Source: Candidatus Fermentibacteraceae bacterium (GTDB taxonomy: Bacteria > Fermentibacterota > Fermentibacteria > Fermentibacterales > JCC-6). From it: DNA of 6,720 bases. Shown in pieces: positions 1 through 6,270 of this stretch. A program made the position numbers and the translations under genes. The stretch covers positions 1 to 6,720 of the forward strand of contig JAOZQW010000122.1 of assembly GCA_029932015.1 (NCBI GenBank), read 5' to 3'. How positions within the stretch are numbered: the stretch's first letter is position 1; each line of letters starts with the position of its first letter. The notes beneath the pieces were generated by a model that was not told the DNA's origin, did no database searches, and saw nothing but the letters and a program-made list of their open reading frames with translations.

Positions 1-1
1 G

Positions 2-1093
2 GTTCATGGTGAGGGATACCTGGCCAATCCCACGATCTACAACACGATTGATGATTATGAAGCCATTGGGACTCTCATTGATTCAATGCCTGATGTAAGA
101 ACGTGGACTCCCAGGATATACTGCGGCGCACTGCTCGCTGTGAGACCTCACAGCGAGTCCTCAACCGGCATCTTCTCCAACTCTGCCGGAGCTTCTGTTA
201 TCGGGATCGATCCGTCTCTGGAATCCGAAGCCACTTCGTTCCAGGATCGTATTGTCGAAGGAGTGATGCTCACAAATTCCGGTGCAGACACTTATCTTTC
301 CTCCACAGGAAGCATACTCCTCGGCAAGGAGCTTGCCCTGACCCTCGAGGCATCGGTCGGAGACTCGCTCATACTCCTCTCACAGGCTGCCAACGGAGCA
401 GAAGCAGACAAGCGCTATGTGGTGACAGGGATCGTAAGTACAGGTAATCCGCAGGTAGACGGGAAAACCTGTTACGTAACCCTCGACGACGCCCAGACAC
501 TCTTCGCTCTGGAGGGCAGAATTCATGAGATCGCGGTGATGTCCCTTTCGCTCGGGGATGTCGACGGGCTTACCGGCCGGATATCAGAAGCACTCGATGG
601 CAAGGGTCTGGAGACTAATTCCTGGAAGACCTTCGCAAGTGAGTTCTACAACGGCATGCAGGCTGATGAATCCAGTCTTAAGGTCATGATCTTCATCATC
701 GTGCTTGTCGCCGCCATGGGCGTGCTCAACACTATTCTGATGATGGTCCTGGAACGGAGAAGGGAATTCGGCGTCATGAAGGCCATGGGCACCAGACCCG
801 GATTCATCGTCCGGATGATCGTTCTCGAAGCCAACATCATGGGGCTGATGGCCATTGTTTTCGGCTGCATTCTGAGTACCGCTGGACTCCTGTTCCTCTC
901 GAATCACGGAATAGTCATTGATCCGCCGATGGAGTACGGCGGCACGGTGATGCGGGAAATGATTGCTACCATCACACCGGATTGCTATCTGATCCCGACC
1001 CTCTGCGTGATCATGACCGCCTCCCTGGTAAGCTGGATACCTGCACTCAAAGCCGCACATACGAAAGCGGCCAAAGCCTTGAGGACGGTATAG
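2..1093 (+). CDS. FtsX-fold ABC transporter permease (LolC/LolE-MacB-like), 5'-truncated by window edge
   Basis: This is an inner-membrane permease of the FtsX/LolCE/MacB class, which uses ATP hydrolysis by a partner ATPase to move a periplasmic domain rather than to pump through a channel. The frame is open from base 2, giving 363 residues; the first ATG inside it (86) is an internal Met. Residues 1-6 (VHGEGY) match the segment that follows the first helix in the next gene (IHREGF). About 60 N-terminal residues, including TM1, should therefore lie upstream of the window. A periplasmic domain fills roughly residues 1-225. Helices follow at about 227-249, 271-298 and 329-347. The loop after the first of these carries EFGVMKAMGTRP, the cytoplasmic coupling segment typical of the family. 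It stops 1 nt before the second permease gene and probably forms a heterodimer with that product. The family call is firm; the substrate is unknown. Confidence 0.88.
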   Translation, partial: VHGEGYLANPTIYNTIDDYEAIGTLIDSMPDVRTWTPRIYCGALLAVRPHSESSTGIFSNSAGASVIGIDPSLESEATSFQDRIVEGVMLTNSGADTYLSSTGSILLGKELALTLEASVGDSLILLSQAANGAEADKRYVVTGIVSTGNPQVDGKTCYVTLDDAQTLFALEGRIHEIAVMSLSLGDVDGLTGRISEALDGKGLETNSWKTFASEFYNGMQADESSLKVMIFIIVLVAAMGVLNTILMMVLERRREFGVMKAMGTRPGFIVRMIVLEANIMGLMAIVFGCILSTAGLLFLSNHGIVIDPPMEYGGTVMREMIATITPDCYLIPTLCVIMTASLVSWIPALKAAHTKAAKALRTV

Positions 1094-1094
1094 G

Positions 1095-2318
1095 ATGTTC
1101 GGCAGGTTGGTGAAGTTCGCCTGGAGAAGCGTCTGGAAGAACAGGCGTAGAACCATAATCACAGGACTTGCAGTAGGACTGGGTCTGGCATCGATGATGT
1201 TCACGGAAGCACTCATGAGCGGCATGTCCACTCATATGATCAGCCAGACCACGATGTCCTGGATGGGTGACGGTCAGATACACAGGGAGGGCTTCAGGGA
1301 GACCGGAAGGATAACACTCACTGTGAATCGTCCCGATTCCATACTGGCAATGCTCGAGGCAGATACATCTGTCACCGCATTCACAACCAGGATTATCTCC
1401 CCCGCCTCGCTCCAGTCCACGATGGAGATGAAGCCTGTCACGATGATCGGAGTGGATCCCGCCACAGACCCCGGCTTGTCAATGCTCGAGGCAGCAGTTG
1501 ATACCGGCTCATACTTCAGCGGTGACAGCACTGACCTGATAATCGGCTGGAAACTCGCGCAGGACCTGGATGCCACGCTCGGAGATGTGATAATCATCAC
1601 CGCTGCAGAAGCAGACAGCGGTCTTGCCAGCAGCCTCTTCTTCGTAACAGGGATATGCCGTTTCGGAAGCGATGTGCAGGACCGCTACTCCGCTTTCGTC
1701 GATATCGGTCTCGCAGGATCGATGCTGGGACTGGAGGGGGAATTCCATGAGGTTGCGCTCCGTCTCACTGATATAGAGATGGGCAGGGATCCGGCACTCC
1801 CTATCTGGAGCAGATACTCTGTTTTCGGCAATTCAGCTGAAGGATGGGCTGAACTTGCCAGCCAGGTCGGCTCAATGCTCAACATGGTGAACATGAGCAT
1901 GATGATAACAGCGATAATCCTCTTCGGTCTTGTGGTGTTCGGGATCGTTAACTCGCTTTTCATGTCGGTATACGAACGAATGTACGAATTCGGGGTAATG
2001 AAGGCGGTCGGTACCAGACCGAGCGCACTTGCGACAATGGTTGTGCTGGAAGCTTTCTGGCTGGGTGTGGTGAGTATTCTGATCGGTACAGTGCTGGGTA
2101 TACTGATCATCTGGATCACATCGAAGACGGGACTCGACTTCGGCATGATCGAAGTATCCGGGGTCATATTCGACTCGGCCATTCATCCGATCACCGACTG
2201 GAGCCGACTCTGGATCTATCCTGTCGCCACACTGCTGCTGACGACTCTCGCGGGAATCTATCCTGGAATCCACGCAGGCAGGCTGAACGCGGCCGCCGCC
2301 ATGCGCAAGAGCCTGTAG
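1095..2318 (+). CDS. FtsX-fold ABC transporter permease (LolC/LolE-MacB-like), complete
   Basis: This is the second permease of the module, 407 residues, full length for the family. A basic N-terminus (WKNRRRT, about 14-20) precedes TM1 (about 20-42). A large periplasmic domain spans about 43-265, followed by TM2 (268-291), TM3 (318-342) and TM4 (372-392): the 1+3 helix layout of LolC, LolE and MacB. The TM2-TM3 loop has YEFGVMKAVGTRP, nearly the same as in the gene upstream. The periplasmic domains also share short matching segments such as EAD followed by VTGI, so the two are diverged paralogues and probably a heterodimer. The ATG at 1095 fits the basic TM1 context and has GAGG at 1081-1084, 10 nt upstream, inside the previous gene's end. 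There is 1 nt between the two genes, so translation is probably coupled. The cargo is not evident. Confidence 0.9.
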   Translation: MFGRLVKFAWRSVWKNRRRTIITGLAVGLGLASMMFTEALMSGMSTHMISQTTMSWMGDGQIHREGFRETGRITLTVNRPDSILAMLEADTSVTAFTTRIISPASLQSTMEMKPVTMIGVDPATDPGLSMLEAAVDTGSYFSGDSTDLIIGWKLAQDLDATLGDVIIITAAEADSGLASSLFFVTGICRFGSDVQDRYSAFVDIGLAGSMLGLEGEFHEVALRLTDIEMGRDPALPIWSRYSVFGNSAEGWAELASQVGSMLNMVNMSMMITAIILFGLVVFGIVNSLFMSVYERMYEFGVMKAVGTRPSALATMVVLEAFWLGVVSILIGTVLGILIIWITSKTGLDFGMIEVSGVIFDSAIHPITDWSRLWIYPVATLLLTTLAGIYPGIHAGRLNAAAAMRKSL

Positions 2319-2326
2319 ACTGACAT

Positions 2327-2330
2327 GGAG
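2327..2330 (+). promoter_or_regulatory. Shine-Dalgarno that decides the ATPase start
   Basis: GGAG lies 6 nt before the ATG at 2337. The in-frame ATG at 2325 overlaps this site and has no purine-rich site before it. This favours 2337 as the true start of the downstream ATPase; the other choice would add only four residues (MENR). Confidence 0.6.
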
Positions 2331-2336
2331 AACAGA

Positions 2337-3035
2337 ATGACTGATGCAGATGTGATAGTCACAAAGGATATCATCAAGACCTACGAGGACGGAGGTGTCC
2401 CGGTACAGGCTGTCCGGGGTATCGACTTCACACTGACGAAAGGGGAGTTCACTGCCATCATCGGCCCCTCGGGTTCCGGTAAGACCACCTTCCTCAATGT
2501 GATCACAGGGCTCGATACGCCCTCCTCAGGGGAGGTCTGGTTATCAGGAAAACTCCTAACATCGATGAGCGGGAATGAACTGTCCGACTTCAGGAGGGAT
2601 CACATCGGCTTCATCTTCCAGGCGTACAACCTCTTCCCTGTTCTCACAGTAGAGGAGAATGTTGAGTATGTAATGCTTCTTCAGGGGACTCCGAAAGAGG
2701 AACGTCATGAAAAGGTGATGGATATCCTGGGTAAGGTGGGACTCGCCGACTATGCCGGGAGACTCCCTTCGAGACTCTCGGGAGGCCAGCAGCAGAGGGT
2801 TGCGGTTGCCAGGGCGATGGTCTCGAAACCCTCTCTGGTCATCGCAGATGAGCCCACCGCTAACCTCGACTCAAAGACCAGCGGCGCACTGCTGGATATG
2901 ATGCGCTCGCTGAACGAGGAGACAGGGATGACCTTCCTCTTCTCGACCCATGACGAGATAGTGATGAAGAGGGCAAAGAAGCTCGTGGTCATCAGGGATG
3001 GTAAGCTTGACGGCTCGGGGAGCATCGAGGGATGA
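2337..3035 (+). CDS. ABC transporter ATPase, LolD/MacB/FtsE class
   Basis: This is the cytoplasmic ATPase that would drive the two preceding FtsX-fold permeases. With the start at 2337 it has 232 residues, normal for LolD-type subunits; a start at 2325 would give 236. All catalytic elements are present: Walker A GPSGSGKTT (43-51), Q-loop Gln in FIFQAYNL (Q95), signature LSGGQQQR (147-154), Walker B LVIADEP (167-173) with the NLD D-loop, and the switch His in FSTHD (H205). The FQ.YNL.P..T.EENV segment after the Q-loop is typical of the LolD/MacB subfamily that pairs with FtsX-type permeases. It lies 18 nt after the second permease gene, and its stop overlaps the next start in ATGA at 3032-3035. 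The subfamily is clear. Assignment to true LolD is not justified, because the substrate is unknown and a lipoprotein carrier is not visible here. Confidence 0.93.
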   Translation: MTDADVIVTKDIIKTYEDGGVPVQAVRGIDFTLTKGEFTAIIGPSGSGKTTFLNVITGLDTPSSGEVWLSGKLLTSMSGNELSDFRRDHIGFIFQAYNLFPVLTVEENVEYVMLLQGTPKEERHEKVMDILGKVGLADYAGRLPSRLSGGQQQRVAVARAMVSKPSLVIADEPTANLDSKTSGALLDMMRSLNEETGMTFLFSTHDEIVMKRAKKLVVIRDGKLDGSGSIEG

Positions 3036-4240
3036 ACCATCATCCTGTTCGTATTCCTGTTTTACTTCTGATCCTCCTCTTTGCTGTCGCGCAGGTGCAG
3101 GGGCTCGGGATAAGAGGCTCTCTCAAATTGAGGATTGAGCTGACCAATTCGGGGGATGGTGGTGGAGACGTGCATTTCACCGCGATCTCTCCAATGAGAG
3201 TGATGCTCTCCCAGAATCAAGGACGAACCAGGTTCGACCTGGCGTATTCACTCTCTCCGTCCGGCGGAGATCCTGCGATCCAGAGCTTCGGGGGAGAGAC
3301 CAGCCCCTCCCCCTATCGCATAGCCGACCTGAAGGGACTGATCATACCTGCGTACACTGATCCTGATGCATCCATAAGTATTCTGCAGAATCTCGACAGG
3401 CTGAGCGCAAAGTTCAGGCTTCCTTTCGCTACAGTTACACTGGGAAGGCAGGCGGTCTACTGGGGATTATCCAGATCGGTAAGTCCCACCGACTTCATCG
3501 CTCCATTCCAGTACGGAACCATCGATACAGAGTACAGGGTCGGGGTTGATGCTGTTCGATCGGTCTTCCCCACAGGGCTGCTCTCTGAGATAGAAGCAGG
3601 ATGGCTGTTCGGGAGAGATGCAGACATCAAGCAAAGCGGAGGCTGGACGAGAGGCAGGTTCTACATCCTGCAGAGTGACGTCACGTTGCTGGCGGGTTTC
3701 TTCCGTGAGAATCTGATAATAGGAGGAAGCGCTAACCGCGCTTTCGGAGGAGCCACCGGATGGGTCGAGACCGCAGTGGTGACGACAGATGCACTCAGCA
3801 AAGACGGATCTGAGAGGGATTCCTACTGGAGTCTGTCAGCCGGCTTCGAGAGAAGCTGGCTGGAAGCAACGCTCTCGGGATATCTTGAATACCATTTCAA
3901 CTCAGCGGGAGCCGCTGACCCGGATGATTACAGGCAAGTGCAAACCGAACCGGCATATACGCAGGGTGATGTCTATCTACTTGGAAGGCATTACCTGGCT
4001 CCAGGAGCATCTTTCATGGTCACACCCCTCCTCAAACTGGACCTTGGCGGACTGGTCAACCTGACAGATCCCTCGGCCTACCTTTCACTGGCAGGCTCTT
4101 ACGGGGCGACCGAGAACATCACTCTCTCCGCGGGAGCCAATATGGGCCTCGGCAAGGGCTCCGGGTCAAGCGGTGAACCCAGGTCTGAGTTCGGGAATTG
4201 GCCGGGTACATCCTTCATCTCGGCAGCCTGGTACTTCTGA
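3032..4240 (+). CDS. Predicted outer-membrane beta-barrel protein, possibly DUF1302/alginate-export-like
   Basis: This is a 402-residue secreted protein. The N-terminus is a signal peptide: R7 followed by a hydrophobic core at about 8-20, with probable cleavage after VQG (about 24). The mature part has alternating hydrophobic/polar stretches rich in Gly, Ser, Tyr and Trp. It ends in Trp-Tyr-Phe, as expected for the C-terminal beta-signal read by the Bam complex. The segment at about 122-180 (RLPFATVTLGRQAVYWG, then SPTDFIAPF, then DTEYRVGVDA) recalls barrels of the DUF1302/alginate-export type, but I recognise this from pattern only. The start overlaps the ATPase stop by ATGA, with GGGGAG at 3017-3022 upstream. 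It is probably co-translated with the ABC module and may act as its outer-membrane exit or acceptor. Function is not established. An alternative is a porin with no direct link to the transporter. Confidence 0.75.
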   Translation: MNHHPVRIPVLLLILLFAVAQVQGLGIRGSLKLRIELTNSGDGGGDVHFTAISPMRVMLSQNQGRTRFDLAYSLSPSGGDPAIQSFGGETSPSPYRIADLKGLIIPAYTDPDASISILQNLDRLSAKFRLPFATVTLGRQAVYWGLSRSVSPTDFIAPFQYGTIDTEYRVGVDAVRSVFPTGLLSEIEAGWLFGRDADIKQSGGWTRGRFYILQSDVTLLAGFFRENLIIGGSANRAFGGATGWVETAVVTTDALSKDGSERDSYWSLSAGFERSWLEATLSGYLEYHFNSAGAADPDDYRQVQTEPAYTQGDVYLLGRHYLAPGASFMVTPLLKLDLGGLVNLTDPSAYLSLAGSYGATENITLSAGANMGLGKGSGSSGEPRSEFGNWPGTSFISAAWYF

Positions 4241-4301
4241 CCCTTTCTCCGGTCGTTATATACCCATCATTGATTACTTGAATTCGGAGAGTCTGGAAGG
4301 G
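4241..4301 (+). promoter_or_regulatory. Possible leader stem-loop masking the Shine-Dalgarno of the natA-like gene
   Basis: This covers most of the only sizeable gap in the window (69 nt). CCCTT (4241-4245) can pair with AAGGG (4297-4301), and TCTCCG (4246-4251) with CGGAGA (4285-4290). That gives 11 Watson-Crick pairs, with a 6-nt bulge on the 3' side and a loop of about 33 nt rich in A and T. The 3' arm contains the AAGGGG ribosome site for the GTG at 4310. The 5' arm begins directly after the TGA of the barrel gene, so a terminating ribosome would hold the stem open. It lacks a U-tract, so it is not a normal intrinsic terminator. The pairing is visible; the role is inferred, and the long loop weakens the case. 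Confidence 0.3.
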
Positions 4302-4302
4302 G
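4297..4302 (+). promoter_or_regulatory. Shine-Dalgarno supporting the GTG start at 4310
   Basis: AAGGGG sits 7 nt upstream of the GTG at 4310. An ATG at 4303 is in another frame. The natA-like frame is closed by a TGA at 4271 with no other usable start between, so GTG is the only start giving the complete N-terminal beta-strand (MIEIRNLSKTF). Confidence 0.65.
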
Positions 4303-4309
4303 ATGTGCA

Positions 4310-5083
4310 GTGATAGAGATAAGAAACCTCAGCAAGACATTCAAACTGAGCAGGAAGAGACGGAAGGAGGAGGGAGCCTCCGGCACCGACGGTTTCGTCA
4401 AGGCCGTGGATGACGTCAGCTTCCAGTGCAGACCCGGAAGGGTCTTCACGCTCCTCGGGCCGAACGGGGCAGGCAAAACCACCATTCTCCGAATGATAGC
4501 GACTCTGATGAAGCCCACTTCGGGAACAATAGAGGTCGACGGATTCGATACTCTCCAGTCTCCGAGGGAAGTAAGGGCGAAGATCGGATTCCTTACAGGA
4601 TCCACCAACCTCTACGCAAGGCTGACTCCGAACGAGGTGATCAAGTATTACGCTGATCTGCACGGCATGGAGCCTTCGAGGTTCAGACAGAGGAAAGAGG
4701 AGCTGTTCGAGCTTCTCGACATGAACTCCTTCGCCGACCGCCGCATAGGCAAGCTCTCTTCCGGGATGAAGCAGAAGGTTTCCATCGTAAGAACGATCAT
4801 CCACGATCCGGCTGTTGTGATATTCGATGAACCGACAACCGGACTGGATGTGATAACCTCCCGAAGCATTATCAACCTCATACGCAGATGCACTTCCGAC
4901 GGCAGGACGGTGATCTTCTCCACTCACATCATGAGTGAGGTCAGCATGTTGAGTGATGACCTGGCGATTCTCCATGAAGGTAGACTCCTTTACTGCAACA
5001 CCTGGAGCACTTTCAGGGAAGGCATGATAGAGGCATCTTTGGAGGAGGAGTTCATCAGGATCCTGAGGGGAGATAAATCATGA
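4310..5083 (+). CDS. natA: ABC transporter ATPase, NatA-like
   Basis: This is the cytoplasmic ATPase of an ABC-2 exporter, partner of the permease that follows. It has 257 residues from a GTG start. Motifs are Walker A GPNGAGKTT (50-58), signature LSSGMKQK (149-156), Walker B VVIFDEPTTGLD (169-180) and switch His in STHIMSE (H206). The signature with GMKQK and the segment KIGFLTGSTNLYARLT (91-106) fit the NatA group, known for Na+ extrusion in Bacillus subtilis. The usual Q-loop Gln is not apparent near 94-98, where FLTGS is found; this may be usual for the group. A charged insert (about 12-29, with RKRRKEE) separates the first two strands. The stop overlaps the permease start by ATGA. NatA-type annotation is often applied broadly, so Na+ as the substrate is not shown here. 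Confidence 0.85.
   Translation: MIEIRNLSKTFKLSRKRRKEEGASGTDGFVKAVDDVSFQCRPGRVFTLLGPNGAGKTTILRMIATLMKPTSGTIEVDGFDTLQSPREVRAKIGFLTGSTNLYARLTPNEVIKYYADLHGMEPSRFRQRKEELFELLDMNSFADRRIGKLSSGMKQKVSIVRTIIHDPAVVIFDEPTTGLDVITSRSIINLIRRCTSDGRTVIFSTHIMSEVSMLSDDLAILHEGRLLYCNTWSTFREGMIEASLEEEFIRILRGDKS
5065..5072 (+). promoter_or_regulatory. Strong Shine-Dalgarno for the natB-like permease
   Basis: GAGGGGAG lies 7 nt before the ATG at 5080, within the last codons of the natA-like gene. It is the strongest ribosome site in the window. It fixes the ATGA-overlap start and should help keep the permease in step with its ATPase. Confidence 0.65.
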
Positions 5084-6270
5084 AGACCATCATCACAGTC
5101 TTCCGTAAGGAGCTGAAGGATTCCCTCAGGGACCGCCGAACTGTTATAACGATGGTAATACTGCCCCTTCTCATGTTCCCGGTGCTTATCGGACTCACAT
5201 CGAGATTCGTGACATCCTACGAAGAGCAGGCTCAGGAGAAGACCCTGACCATCGGACTTTCTGAAGGTGTCGGAGCAGAAGGCTTCTCTGCCGGACTCGA
5301 GGATGCAGACAACCTCTCCGTCATCACCGGTCTCTCACTGGATGCCGCTACGGAAATGGTCATAGCTGACAGCCTGGACGCCTATCTGCTCTTTCATGAG
5401 GAATTTGCCCGGCAGGTTGAGGAACTCGGGCAGGGCGAGGTCACCATCTATAGCAAGCAGACTGAAGAAAGGGCTATTGAAGCGGGCAGAATATTCGACC
5501 TGCTGGATGAATACGAGGTCGAACTGCGCGAGCTGCGCTTCACCGGTCTCGGTATCGACCCTGATGCCTACCATGTCATTTCAATTTCGACAGAGAACCT
5601 GGCGACAGGAAAAGAGCAGCTGGCCGAGATGGTGGGAGGAATCCTTCCATACATGTTCATCCTCTTCTGCTTCCTCGGATGTATGTATCCGGCCATCGAT
5701 CTGGCTGCAGGGGAAAAGGAGAGGGGAACCCTCGAGACCCTGCTCACCTCTCCAGTGATAAGAACCAGGATTCTGATAGGGAAGTTCGGTGTGGTAGTGC
5801 TTACAGGCATAAGCTCAGCGACCATCTCCCTCATCGGTCTATATCTGGGAGTGCGCTACGTGAGTGCCATTCCAGCCGCGTTCATCGATATGATAATGAC
5901 CATTCTCGAACCTGGCTCGATAGTACTCCTCCTGACTCTCCTCCTCCCTCTGACCATCTTCTTCGCATCGCTGCAGCTGACCATCTCATTCTTCGCAAAA
6001 TCGTATAAAGAAGCCCAGAGCATGATCGGTCCACTCTACCCGGTTATCATCGTACCGGCCTTTCTGGGAATGATGCCGGGTATGAAGCTCACTGCAGCAA
6101 CCGCTCTTGTGCCGATCCTGAATGTCTCTCTGGCTACAAAGTCGATAATCGCGGGTCAGAGCGACCCGGGAATAATGGTGCTTGTCTACATCTCGCTGAT
6201 AGTATATGCGAGCATCGGTCTGTTCTTCTGCGGGAAGACCTTCGGCAGGGAAAGCGCGATCTTCCGATGA
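5080..6270 (+). CDS. natB: ABC-2 type permease, NatB-like
   Basis: This is the inner-membrane permease of the second exporter, 396 residues, close to the length of NatB. A cytoplasmic amphipathic start (FRKELKDSLRDRRT, 8-21) leads into TM1 (about 21-44). An extracytoplasmic domain of about 140 residues (45-185) follows, then a cluster of helices at about 186-208, 234-257, 279-304, 317-335 and 364-384. Between the second and third helices, AAGEKERGTLETLLTSPV (209-226) is the cytoplasmic coupling segment characteristic of NatB-type ABC-2 permeases. The later LVPILNVSLATK segment (343-354) is also typical. It overlaps the natA-like gene upstream and the methyltransferase gene downstream by ATGA at both ends, so all three are probably translated together. 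Na+ export is the named family role; related permeases export other substrates, and the cargo here is open. Confidence 0.87.
   Translation: MKTIITVFRKELKDSLRDRRTVITMVILPLLMFPVLIGLTSRFVTSYEEQAQEKTLTIGLSEGVGAEGFSAGLEDADNLSVITGLSLDAATEMVIADSLDAYLLFHEEFARQVEELGQGEVTIYSKQTEERAIEAGRIFDLLDEYEVELRELRFTGLGIDPDAYHVISISTENLATGKEQLAEMVGGILPYMFILFCFLGCMYPAIDLAAGEKERGTLETLLTSPVIRTRILIGKFGVVVLTGISSATISLIGLYLGVRYVSAIPAAFIDMIMTILEPGSIVLLLTLLLPLTIFFASLQLTISFFAKSYKEAQSMIGPLYPVIIVPAFLGMMPGMKLTAATALVPILNVSLATKSIIAGQSDPGIMVLVYISLIVYASIGLFFCGKTFGRESAIFR

Noticed and set aside
86..88. ATG at 86 as the start of the first permease
   Set aside because: The frame is open to base 2, and the upstream codons encode family-typical sequence (HGEGY) that follows TM1. 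The ATG is internal.
584..1231. Long open frame on the - strand (215 codons) opposite the first permease
   Set aside because: It is rich in His and Asp with no recognisable motif, and lies opposite two clearly coding genes. Its openness follows from the codon pattern of the + strand genes.
1348..1494. 15-nt direct repeat (CAATGCTCGAGGCAG) at 1348-1362 and 1480-1494
   Set aside because: Both copies are in the same frame and encode MLEA in the permease periplasmic domain. Two copies 132 nt apart with no flanking similarity look like chance or codon preference.
4235..4262. Possible promoter with a TATATA -10 (4257-4262)
   Set aside because: The best -35 partner at 16 nt spacing (TTCTGA, 4235-4240) matches only three of six consensus bases and lies in the barrel stop region. 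Not enough to call.
4274..4975. Long open frame on the - strand (233 codons) opposite the natA-like gene
   Set aside because: It mirrors the ATPase gene, has no domain-like pattern, and would run against every other gene in the window.
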